A stretch of DNA of 64,000 nucleotides. Origin: Atherix ibis. Lineage: Eukaryota; Arthropoda; Insecta; Diptera; Athericidae. The notes below the pieces were generated by a model that ran no database searches, was not told where the DNA came from, and saw nothing but the letters and a program-made list of their open reading frames with translations. Below are positions 11,034-21,001 of this stretch, in pieces. Location: the NCBI GenBank assembly GCA_958298945.1, contig OY282609.1, positions 59,306,220 through 59,370,219 of the forward strand, in the 5' to 3' direction. The translations under genes were made by a program, and so were the position numbers. Numbering within the stretch: the stretch's first letter is position 1; the number at the start of each line of letters is the position of its first letter.

Positions 11034-12259
11034 CCAGGTGTATACGCTTAAATCCCCTGTTTGGTCATAGATGGCGTAAGTGAGCGTATTAAGCTACCAT
11101 GGGCACGCCATACTTTTTTTTATGAGTTTGACATCTATCAACAGTAATCAGTGTACATTGTCAGCAATTTCGTATAACAACATACATTTTTCCTTTGGTA
11201 ATCATGTCTAGCTTTGTGCCAGAAAGAAGCATATACGGGAAGCTCTGCTTTTCTGCTTCAATTTAAAGAAATCGGCTACCGAATCGTATCGAATGCTTAT
11301 GGAGGCCTATGGTGACAGTGCTATATCGGAAACAACGTGCCAAGATTGGTTTCGTCGGTTCAAAGACGGCAATTTGGACTTATAGGACCAGAAGCTTGAA
11401 AATAGGCCTAAGAAGGTTGAGGACCATCAATTGCGGGCTCTTTTGGACGAAGACAATACCCAATCAAAAAAATGCTCGCGGAGCAAATGGGTGTTACTCA
11501 ACCAGCCATTTCCATGCGTCTGAGTGCCATGCGGAAGATTGAAAAGATCGGAAAATGGGTGCCGCATGAATTGAACGACAGGCAGATGGAGCGACGCCAA
11601 AACACATGCGAAATCTTGCTCGCCAGACAAAAAAGAAAGTTGTTCCTGCATCAGATTGTGACAGGCGATGAGAAGTGAATATGTATATAGAGAATCCTAA
11701 ACGGAAGAAATCGTGGGTTGATCCCGGTCAACCATCAACATCTTCCCCAAGACCAAATCGATTCGGACGGAATACGAAGCTGTACGTTTGGTGGGATCAG
11801 CAAGGTATCGTCTACTATGAAAAGTTGAAACCTGGTGAAACTGTCAATGCCCACCGCTACCACCAACAACTGATCAAATTGCACCCTGCTCTGCGTGAAA
11901 AATGGACGGATTATCCATTTTCAAGACATGACAATCTGATTTTCTCGCTCACGTCAAAAATGGTCCAAAACCAGACACTCAACTCGGAGGTGCTACCCCA
12001 CCCCGCTTATTCACCAAACCTAGCCCTTTCCGACTACCACCTGTTTTCGTCGCGCGCTGAGGCGTCAGAAAATGGCTTGATGAATGATTTGCCTCGAAAG
12101 AGAAAGAATTTTTTTGGCGTGGTATTCACAAATTACCCGAGAGATGGGAAAAATGTGTAGCTAGTGAGGGCAAGTACTTTGAATAAATTTGTTTTTGCTT
12201 TCTATAAAAAAAAACTTTTTTTTGAATAAAAAACAGCGAATTTAAAGTTATACACCTGG
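11034..12259 (+). mobile_element. mauritiana-type mariner (Mos1-like), copy with both ends
   Basis: The left end begins CCAGGTGTATACGCTTAAAT after TA at 11032-11033, and the right end is the inverted form (TTAAAGTTATACACCTGG) before TA at 12260-12261. The leader motif GATGGCGTAAGTGAGCGTAT and the ACCATGGGCACGCCATACTT string are shared with the copies at 41601, 49575 and 54010. Total length is about 1.23 kb, a normal mariner size minus small deletions. Confidence 0.9.
11204..12186 (+). pseudogene. mauritiana-type mariner transposase, broken
   Basis: The ATG at 11204 (MSSFVPE) starts the canonical frame, and the ending WEKCVASEGKYFE with stop at 12184-12186 matches the family. In between are several lesions: early frameshifts and a stop in the FDLWDQK area, a TGA replacing the Trp after TGDEK near 11676 (the first Asp is present), and a deletion that removes most of the HDNAPSHTS block near 11945, so the second catalytic Asp is gone. 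Another frameshift lies near 12050. The third Asp (LSDYHLF) is kept. Transposase activity is impossible. It sits in intron 1, sense to the host gene. Confidence 0.85.
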
Positions 12260-14172
12260 TAAGAAAAATTAAAATTAAATGGCATTCACAATCAGCAAAA
12301 ATCCCCATTCAATTTTATTCTTATTTTTAGGTAATTGCCAAAAAAAGAATGAATATATTCCTGAAAATTAAAATTAATAGTTTTTTTTCTCTAATTTATA
12401 CTAAGACGCTTATGTCTTCAATAGGATATAATAGTTTTTGCTCATTCGAAGATTTTATTTTGTAGTATTTTCTTTGGCATCAACTTTATTTTTATACTTA
12501 AAAAAAACCGAACAAGCACATTTTCAATACGTAAAATGTTATTTGACATTAGTTCGAGGCAAAACTTGACAGCCATTTTGTTAGAAATTTTGAGATATTT
12601 AAAACTGAGGCAACCATTTTGTTATCGGCTTACTGATAGTTCGTCTCATCATTTAGAATTGATTGGAATGAGGTAATGGCATATTGTTAAAGCTTTAAGC
12701 TTATGAAATAAATAAATTTCCCGGGAGTTTTTTAAAAAAAAATTGAAAAATTTACCCTTAATCCCATAAGTAAATAAATATTTATCAATTCATGAGGCAG
12801 AAACGTTTTTAATTGTAAATTTGTAAAAGCTTCAAAAAGATTAAAAAAAATTTTTTTTGAATTATTTGTTTTTTTCTAAAAATTTCCAGATCAATTTCCT
12901 TCTTACAAATGCAGTCGCCAAAAAAATTACCTATTACAACAAAACTTCTAAAATTTATACATTTACAAATTATTGCTTATTACAGCATACTTTATGAATT
13001 GGAAAGAAAAAGAATGTATGCTTGTTATTTGCCAGTTGTGCTGGTTCGCGTAGCTAGTAAATCTTGAAAACTTCAAACTTTCAAAACAAGTGAAACTTTG
13101 CTTTTTTTGAAACATTTAATAATTCCCCTCCCCAACGCCATCCATTTATTATCCGAAAATTTCATGTTAAATGTTTTTATGTGAATATTCTTTAAGGGCT
13201 TGAAGAACTTCAACGCTTATGTCTTCAATAGGAAATAAACTTTTCCTCTCCAAAATTTGAGGTTATATTGAAATTTAGGTTTTGCTATAAAATTTTCCAT
13301 CGAATTTATTCTGATTTTCAGTGTTTTTCTCTCGTAACTTATTTGTTGTTAAATTTGTAAGTAAACGATTTGAATTTTTTTCACCTTTGAAAATTCAACC
13401 AACCAAAAAGTGGTTAAAGGAACAACAGGAAATTTTGCAAGAAATCACTTGAGTTGGAAATTGTTTATTTTTGTTGTAAAAAAAATTATTATTCTTAAGA
13501 CAAGTAGAATTTCCGGTTGTAATAATAATTTTTTTTGTTGCCTTTTATTATTTTTGCTTTTTCTATTTTTGTCAATAATTTTCTCTTATTTACAAGACTT
13601 TACTAACAATTTTTGCGGTTTCTTGTTTCCAAAGTTATCTGGGGTTTTTGGTCGTAGACATAACAAATTTAAAAAAAAAACTCCACTTCTTACGAATATA
13701 TAGAAAACCAACATTTTTATTCTATAGGTAAAAACTGAAATATTTGGTGGGTTAATATAATATTCGATAAAATATTAAGAAAAACAAAATTGATAGCAGT
13801 GATTCTGTTAAAAATTAAGGTTCAGAACACTAAGCCATCTAACGGACGTGCAAGAAAGTTGGTATCAGAACTCGTGCTTGTCAAAATGGCATTTTTTTTG
13901 TTAGTAATCGTCCCGCTAGAGTAAAAAAAAAATTAAATCTTAAATTTCGATTAATCGAAAATCTCAATTTTTGATTGTTTCTTGAGGATCAGCAAAATTC
14001 GAAAATCAATCTAATTTTGAATAAAGAAAATTTCCGAGGGACAATAAACTAAGGAGCCTACTAAATTTTTATTAACAAATACACTAGTTCAAAGCTTGTC
14101 TAAAATTTAATAGAAAACACAACGATTAATTTTTTATTATAATTAATATTTTTAATTTTTTTCTATTTTCAG
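12260..14172. other. AT-rich rest of intron 1
   Basis: No gene is seen. A 22-base motif CGCTTATGTCTTCAATAGGA with flanking A/T occurs at about 12408 and again at about 13212, suggesting an old dispersed or duplicated repeat. The pyrimidine-rich tract before 14172 is the exon 2 acceptor. Confidence 0.5.
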
Positions 14173-14359
14173 AAATCTGTTGAGAAATCTTTGTCGATAA
14201 TTCACGATATTGCAACAGAAAATTTGGTCGTTGTTTGTGCATCGAAAATTTACATTCCACTGCAGGTGCCACTGAACGTTGAACGGTACGAAGGTGCCAG
14301 ACAAAAGGCTGATTTAGCTGCTATAGTACTTCAGGATGTTGGAGTTAACCGGCATGGAG
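14173..14359 (+). CDS. host gene coding exon 2
   Basis: The exon is bounded by TTTCTATTTTCAG at 14172 and the donor GGAG then GTATAC at 14360. Reading phase 0 from exon 1, 62 codons run without a stop: [13 protein letters not shown], then [20 protein letters not shown], then [20 protein letters not shown] and QDVGVNRHG, with one base (G) left for the next exon. The composition is clearly protein-like (balanced hydrophobic and charged residues) and unlike the surrounding AT-rich DNA. The single Cys lies in VVVCAS. The function is not recognised. A helix with A-D-L-A-A-I-V-L-Q loosely resembles the AANLLNMLLQ helix of GPR158, which is weak evidence. There is no mobile-element similarity. Confidence 0.6.
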
Positions 14360-14579
14360 GTATACAGATTAATTCTTCCTATTTTTAAGTATTTTTATAA
14401 ATTTCTCTAATTTGCTTAGAGAATATAAAATAATTTTATAAAAAATCGAATTATTTTCTTAGTTAACTCTTTTCTTCAAAGACTTCTCAAACGAGTTTTT
14501 TTTTTATATTGGAGTCCCTAGGGTTATCTGTTTTTGAAGTACGTATCTTAGTACTATAAATTCGATTCTTGTAAGTATA

Positions 14580-15079
14580 CTAGGTCTGTTCAAAAAGTAT
14601 CGCGAATTTTGAATTTTCGCGGGTTACGTACCATTTTTTGTGGCGTTATGTTGGTACTCATATCTATCACTTATGGATCAAAGAATCTGTTTCGGGACCA
14701 AGAAAAAGTGACAGGAGGCCAGATTTGGGGAATACGGTGGCTGCGGCATTATTAGTTTGTGGTTTTTGGCCAAAAATTCGCGCACAAGCAATGATGCGTC
14801 ATCATGGCGCAAATTGGGATCGTCGCGGACATCGTCCAAAAGCTCCTTAGCAATGTTAATGCGATGCTGTTTTTGGTCGAAAATGGGCAAAAATCGAAGA
14901 CGAGCCAAAACACGTGCAAGCAAAGCAGCTGTCAAAAATTAACTGAACATTCAAAATGGCCGAACTAGTCGGCATAAGTGAAAGACATGAGTACCAACAT
15001 AACGCCACAAAAAATCAAAAATCGAATATATGTAACCCGAGGAAATTCAAAATTCGCAATACTTTTTGAACATACCTCG
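14580..15079. mobile_element. 500-bp foldback derivative of a long-inverted-repeat mariner
   Basis: The ends are inverted copies: left CTAGGTCTGTTCAAAAAGTA and, reverse-complemented on the right, CGAGGTATGTTCAAAAAGTA, with TA on both sides (14578-14579, 15080-15081). The similarity continues about 90-100 bases inward through the GTGGCGTTATGTTGGTACTC string. The interior holds only two minus-strand transposase scraps, FDQKQHRINIAKELL with VRDDPNL, fused by deletion to ASLLVREFLAKNHK and MPQPPYSPNL. The left junction ATCAAAGAATCTGTTTCGGG at 14675-14694 joins the element's 5' region to its inverted C-terminal region, and the same junction occurs in the element at 31777. Confidence 0.8.
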
Positions 15080-18000
15080 TATCTATGATAATTTTGCAAA
15101 AATATTTTTTCAAATACCGTTTAATGAATAAAGTTGTTGAAAAGTTTTCCAACAATTTAGAATATTTTCTTTGTCACCGGTTATTTATATAAGTAAATAT
15201 TATAGAAGAAAACATTCTACTATAAAGAAGCGTTTAATAAAAAAAAGAAAATATTATTGAAAATGTCATTTTTTTAAATAAATGGAAAAACTAATAATTA
15301 AAAAAGAAAGCAATTGCCTTTAAAATCCATTAAATTTAGTTCAGAAATTTCGTGAATTTTATTTTTTTGGCTGAATAATTTCTAAAGATATTAAAATTAA
15401 AAAGAAATATTTTTAACCGGTTAATAATTTGCTTATTTCTTTTAATACAATTGAGTTTTAAAAAAAATTTATGGAGGTTAATATTTAATTTTTCTTTAAA
15501 AAAAAATAGAATTGAAAATCTTTTGAAAGATTTGTGTAGAAATTTTTTAAAAAATATATTTTATAATTCATTTTGCCGCTCCTAATATTCAATATTTTCA
15601 ACATCAAATACTGATTTTTTTAAGGTAAAATTATTATATATTTTTTTTTGTTTAAAAATATTTATTTTGTTCCAATTTGTTGATGAAATATTTTTTAATT
15701 TTTTCTGTTAAACATTTTCCCAATTTTGTTTGTTGTTGAAATTTTCATATTTTTATAATGGAATTTTAAAAATGCTTTAATAAAAATTTTCATTGAGTTT
15801 TTCCTTTGAAATTTATATTTTTATATCGAATGACATTTTTTATGTTTGGTTTGACATATATGAAACTCTAAAATTTTTTAATTTTAATAAAAAAAAGTTG
15901 CTAAATTAAAAAGAATTTAAATTATGTTGATGGAATGTCAGTCATAAGTTATTTTTTCTGCTATAAATTGTTTTTATTTTTTTTTTTTGGTCCGAAAACT
16001 TAAAATTTTTTAAATTTTTTTAGATATTATGCAAAATTTTTCTTTGCTTTTATTATATTCAAAAAATGTACGAAAAAATAATACCACTTGGAATTTCATC
16101 AAAAATCTTAAATAATCTTCAAAAAAAGTACAATAATAATATTTTAAGTGATCAACAATTTCTTAAAAATGTTAATAAAAAAAAAAAAATTAAGAATTCT
16201 TATGAATAATTAAAATATTCAAAATAAAGTAGAGAAAAAATACTTGCCATTTATGAAAACATTTGTTCAAGAAAATCATTGAATTGTTAAAAACTCTTTT
16301 TTTTGCGTGAAATTGAAATGTTCCAAAAAGTGGAACATTATCTAAAATGCTTATATGTAAATTTTTTGAAGGATTTATTTATGTTATTGTAGTATAATAA
16401 CTCGAAACATACGCCAAATAATCTAAAATTACCTTCAAAACGGAAGGGAACAACCGAAGCAGAAGAAATATAATCGCGTATTTTCCATTTTTATTGTTGC
16501 ATGAATATTTACTTATAGAAATGGAAATGTTGACGGTGAATTTGCGTGCGTCATGGTGGGGTGGTTGAGTGAGTGCCATGTGGCATAGGAATAGTATGTG
16601 ACATGATGCGACCGTGTGAAAATAACATAATAGAAAGTATAGAATTATCCTTAAATACTCCTAGTAGTCATCTCTCTTAGTATGGCTGTAAGATGTTATC
16701 TTGAATGGAGACATAGGATTTTGCTCTTTAACAATGCTGACGAGTGAACAAAGAATAAAAAAATTCGGTTTTGGTTCTTTTCATTGAATTTTTTTCCATT
16801 TTATTTTCCTCTGGTCCTGTTTTAAAATTTGTTTATATCAAATTTTTATGTTACCATACTTTTGTTATTTTTTAAAAATATTTCCATTTTTTGTTCAACT
16901 TTTTTTGCCATTTACTCTCATTACTTTCCTTTGTCCCTTTTCTCATTTTTGTCTCCAAATTTCTCTTTTTAATCCTCATAACACTTTATATTCCTCATTT
17001 ATGAAAATAACAAAAACAAAGTAACAACAATAAAAAATACCGAAATTGACAATAAAAATAAAGTGTGGAACATGTTAAAGTCATAGAATAAAACGGTTTC
17101 GACAGCAAATATGATTCTTGCCCCATTCATTTTTGGGCCTCTTTATTCGTACTAATACGTTTCCCCACGCTTGCTTGGTGTACAACAGAAATCGGAGTAC
17201 ATACCATCGTCATATCAATTCGACAGATATTTAATCAAATAAAATTTACATCAACAAAATCGGGTTTGACTGGTTTTTGCAGCAGACCTCTCTGTCTACA
17301 CTTTCTATTATTTTCTAGATAATCTAAAATAATAACGAACGTATTACAGGACGCACATCTACTATCGTTATTATTGTCATTGCCATCATCATCGAATATA
17401 GTGTCTACAAAATGTGGTTTATGGGCATAATTCCTTATTGTATTGTTTGTTTGAGAATCCATTGGCTTTTGGTTTTCGTTTTCTTTTTTAGGGGGGGGGG
17501 GGGGGAGGTGAGGATACATGTGGGATGGATAAAAATGATCTGGAAATATTTGTTCACATGCGTTTGTGTCAGCATAATCGCCGAGGATGTTGAGTAAATG
17601 TTTTGGTCGTAATTATGGTCGATTGTCATGGTAGTTTCTGTACTATTCCGTTGGTGATGCATGAAGGGTGGAAATCTGTTCCGGTTCATGAGTATGCCGC
17701 TCTCAATTCCTTAGTTTGTCAATTTTCCAAATGATTCTGAATAATTTCATCGAATTGTCCCCCCTGAGCTCGGTCTCTTTCCTCCTAGGCCAACTTATGA
17801 TCGCTTATGGACGAAAGTTTTCTTGCAACCGAAAAGTCCTTACAACCTATTCCTTATTTGAGCAACAGAAAAGTCCTTGTAACCTATTCCACTTCGAATC
17901 ATATCCATGTGTATCTATAGGTTTGTGTGGTTTCGACCCATCATCAATCGATCTACCTTTTCTTTTGCTCAATATTGTTGTTATTATTGTTATGATATTC

Positions 18001-18636
18001 TCACTGTTGTATCCTCATTTCGACTGCCACTCCTTGTTTCCTTTCTCCCTCAATTCTTGTTTATATAATATTTTTATTTTTGTTGAGAGATGTACGAGTA
18101 TAAAAATTGTGTGCACTCATACGTAGTCGGATCATTTTTGATAACATAACGTACCGTAAAGATTATTCGAATTTCCTACATTTTATCATTTATTCGAGTT
18201 TATTGTATATGAAAATGATTAATACATTCCAGGTGTGTAGATGGAGGGAGAATTATTGGATTTTAATTTAAGAACAATATGGACTTTATTTCATTCAATG
18301 CCAAATAATAAAATAAAAAAACTAAGTACATGAAAATTTTCGAAATTGCTCTATTTTGTTTATAAAAAAAAACTCGAAAAGAAAAATTAAAAACAGATTT
18401 TCAAAAAAAGCTTTTAAATTAAGTGATTTATTGTTTTTTTCTTTTTTTATTATTTTTGATACAAAATTACCTTTTTTCATGTTATTTTTATTAAAAAATT
18501 CCGAAAAATTTACGGAAATCTTGTTAATTTCTTCGTAAATTAATAGATTTTTGTGAATTTTTTTTTTTTTTTTAAATAAATAAATAATTATTATTTAATA
18601 TAATACAAAATATATTATATAATATAATACGTTTAA
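15080..18636. other. AT-rich intronic stretch
   Basis: Nothing coding is supported. The first half is extremely AT-rich. About 16380-18130 is less so but its open frames (16379-16579, 17235-17519, 17435-17689, 17716-18126) show no domain. A 15-base G run lies at 17491-17505, and AAAAGTCCTT with ACCTATTCC is repeated at about 17840 and 17870. Confidence 0.5.
17491..17505. repeat. G15 homopolymer
   Basis: Fifteen consecutive G residues are followed by AGGTGAGG. This is unusual in this AT-rich intron. Confidence 0.9.
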
Positions 18637-18638
18637 TA

Positions 18639-19742
18639 CGAGGATCGTTCAATAAGTCCTTAGAAAAAGATAGAAAAAAAAAGTTTTTAAAAAAAAATTT
18701 TCTTTATTTTTTAACATTATCTCCTTTAAGCTCTATACACTTTTCCAACCGTTTTTCCAAAATTTTTATCCCGTCCAAGAAATAGGATTTCGGAAGTTCT
18801 GCAAAATACTCATCCGTTTGAGCAATGACGTCCTCGTTGGAAGTGAACCGTCGTCCGCCAAGCCATTTCTTCAGATTGGAGAAAAGAAAATAGTCATTCG
18901 GGGCCAAATCTGGTAAATAAGCGGGATGCTGCAACAATTCCATTCTCAATTCCACAATTTTGGCCATGGAAACAGCGCAGGTGTGCACACGCGCATTGTC
19001 CTGATGCAAGAGGATTTTTTTCTTCTTCAGATGGGGGCGTTTCTTTTTGATTTCCTCGCTCAACCGTTGCAATAACGACGCGTAATACGCTCCTGTTATT
19101 GTTTTTCCTTTTTCCAAGTAGTCGATAAAAATGATGCCCTGCGAATTCCAAAAGACCGTGGCCATCACCTTGCCGGCCGATGGCACAGTTTTTGCCTTCT
19201 TCGGATCCCATTCACCCTTAAAAATCCACTGTGATGACTGTTTCTTCGTTTCTGGAGTGTAGTAGTGTATCCAGATTTCGGTCACAGTGACATATCGACG
19301 AAGGAATTCGGCAGGATTGCGATGAAAGAGTGCCAACATAGCCTCAGAGTCCACTGCACGATTGCGCTTATTCTCCTCTGAGAGCAAACGCGGCACCCAT
19401 CTTGAAGCGACTGTACCTTGTGATATTCCCGTGGCGTCAAATAATTCGCGTACTTTAATTCGCCGATCGTTCAAAATCAGATCGTGGATTTTGTCGATGA
19501 TTTCAGGAGTAGACATCTCAACTGGGCGTCCTGAACGATGTTCATCTTTTGTGGATGAACGGCCACGTTTAAATTCATTCACCCAATTGTAAACAGTCGC
19601 AAACACAGGTACAGATGTGCCATGAACTGCATCCAACTCGGCTTTGATTTCTTTCGGGCTTAAGCCTTTCAAATGGAGATGTTTTACCGACACTACGAGC
19701 GCAATTTCTTGGATTTTCTAAGCACTTATTGAACGACCCTCG
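18639..19742 (-). mobile_element. irritans-like mariner, both ends present
   Basis: The left end CGAGGATCGTTCAATAAGTC and the reverse complement of the right end, CGAGGGTCGTTCAATAAGTG, form inverted repeats of about 26 bases with two mismatches. TA flanks lie at 18637-18638 and 19743-19744. The element is about 1.1 kb. The transposase is on the minus strand, antisense to the host gene. Confidence 0.9.
18704..19693 (-). pseudogene. irritans-like mariner transposase with a long open frame but lost start and lost first catalytic Asp
   Basis: A stop-free frame of 329 codons covers almost the entire transposase. It has the N-terminal HTH (HLHLKGLSPKEIKAELDAV, WVNEFKRGR), the GRP hinge, the second HTH (RRIKVRELFDATGISQGTV) and WVPRLLSEENKR. 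The first catalytic block reads VTVTEIWIHYYTPE with Thr near residue 138 where the family has Asp (Himar1-type: DETW). HQDNARVH (Asp about 232) and PDLAPNDYFLF (Asp about 267) keep the 34-residue spacing of DD34D. The frame opens with GTG and no ATG precedes it, so the initiator is missing. About 13-15 residues (the HILHEHLGMRKL-type segment) are deleted in frame after ISQGTV. It is therefore dead despite the long frame. Confidence 0.9.
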
Positions 19743-19953
19743 TACGTACAGACAATTGTGTGAAAAGTGTTGAAAAAAAATAAAGCAAACACGTTCATTA
19801 ATAATAAATAATAAATATTTAAAAAAAAAAATACTGAAAACTAAAGTGATTCAGTATTGGAAAAAAAAAATTTATATTGCTTAGAACACAAACGGAAGAG
19901 TTCATTTTATCGAGTTCCGAGTTTATTTCGTTTTTGTGTTCCTTGTAACTGTA

Positions 19954-21001
19954 ATGGTTAGCACCGCTAGGCAAGTCATGCTACCTGCTACCGACACCGA
20001 AGCAGACACTGAGTCAGTGTCAGATTTCCAGCGGCCACTCGGCAGGCCAAAAAGAAAACAAACAAAGAGTCCATCTGGATCGAACAATACGCCGAACACA
20101 TCGCCGAAAGTGATTAGGCGAAGGATGAAAAACCTTTCAAAGTGGTAGTCCGGAATCTGCAGCACTCCACTCCCGTAGAGGAAGTAAGAAAAGAACTCGA
20201 GATGCTGGGTTACGAGGTAACTAGCATCTCAAATGTTAAGCAGAGAAACGCAGCGCTTCCTCTGTTTTCATCTCGTTAAGACAAGCGGCTAACAACAAAA
20301 CCATATTTGATCTGGAAACGCTTGTCTATACAAGAATCAAAGTGGAGGAGCCTTATCCCACTAAGGACATAGTTTAATGCCACAGATGTTAACAGTATGG
20401 GCACACCAAATCATACTGTCGGCACAGGCCAAAATGCGTAAAATGTACACGGAAACACCTGACCACAGAATGTATTTAAACGCGAGACAATCCAGCAAGG
20501 GGTGTACTTTGTGCAGGAAGCCACCCGGCAAACTACAAAGGCTGCTCCACATATAAAATACTGCAGACAAAAATACGCCCAAATAATAATACATCCACAA
20601 ATAAGACGGGACTAACATCATTGCCAGTGCAACGAAACCTGACATTTGCTGAGATTGCATCTGGGCAAAAATAACATCAACAGCAGCAACAACAACCTCA
20701 ACAACAAAACCATCGCCATCAACCTCCTCATCAACAACAACAGCAACCACAACATCAACAGCAGCACCAACAACAGCGCCAGCAACATCACCAACATCAG
20801 AAACAGCAGCAACAACAACAACAGCAGAAAAATGGTAGTCATGTTCCTATTCCTCCCCCATTATCCTCCTCCTCAGACCTAACAACACTTCTTTCTACAA
20901 TAACTAACAAATTAATTCAAGAAATTACTCTTCTTCTCACTTCTCTGTTAACTGCTTTAACAACCGCCATTTCCTCACTAACAAGCAATATAAATAAATA
21001 A
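19954..21001 (+). pseudogene. Jockey ORF1 (nucleic-acid-binding Gag-like protein with Gln-rich tract)
   Basis: ORF1 of Jockey elements encodes an RNA-binding protein that packages the element RNA. The ATG at 19954 (MVSTARQ) leads through an acidic and Ser-rich N terminus to the PRE_C2HC-type segment FKVVVRNLQHSTPVEEVRKE with LEMLGYEVTSISNVK near 20140-20240. Degraded CCHC knuckles follow, ending with HPANYKGCSTYKILQ near 20520-20565. A tract made largely of Gln codons (CAA/CAG with some CAT and CCT) covers about 20670-20830, and a hydrophobic Leu/Thr-rich tail ends at the TAA. Frameshifts and stops lie near 20148, 20278 and within the knuckles. The polyglutamine tract is an expansion feature of this copy or family. 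Confidence 0.8.

Larger units (their letters stand above)
9617..14172 (+). other. host gene intron 1 (about 4.56 kb)
   Basis: The donor GTGAGT begins at 9617 and the acceptor TTTCTATTTTCAG ends at 14172; the phase is 0. It contains an R1-clade LINE remnant (10130-10880) and a mauritiana-type mariner (11034-12259); the rest is AT-rich. Confidence 0.55.

Noticed and set aside
17716..18126. 136-codon + strand frame
   Set aside because: Phe/Ile/Ser-rich with no recognisable domain, start context or splice partners; probably chance in pyrimidine-rich DNA.
20361..20842. Minus-strand frames rich in Leu, Met and Val opposite the CAA/CAG tract
   Set aside because: Antisense reading of the Gln-rich tract of Jockey ORF1; repeat composition explains the open frame.
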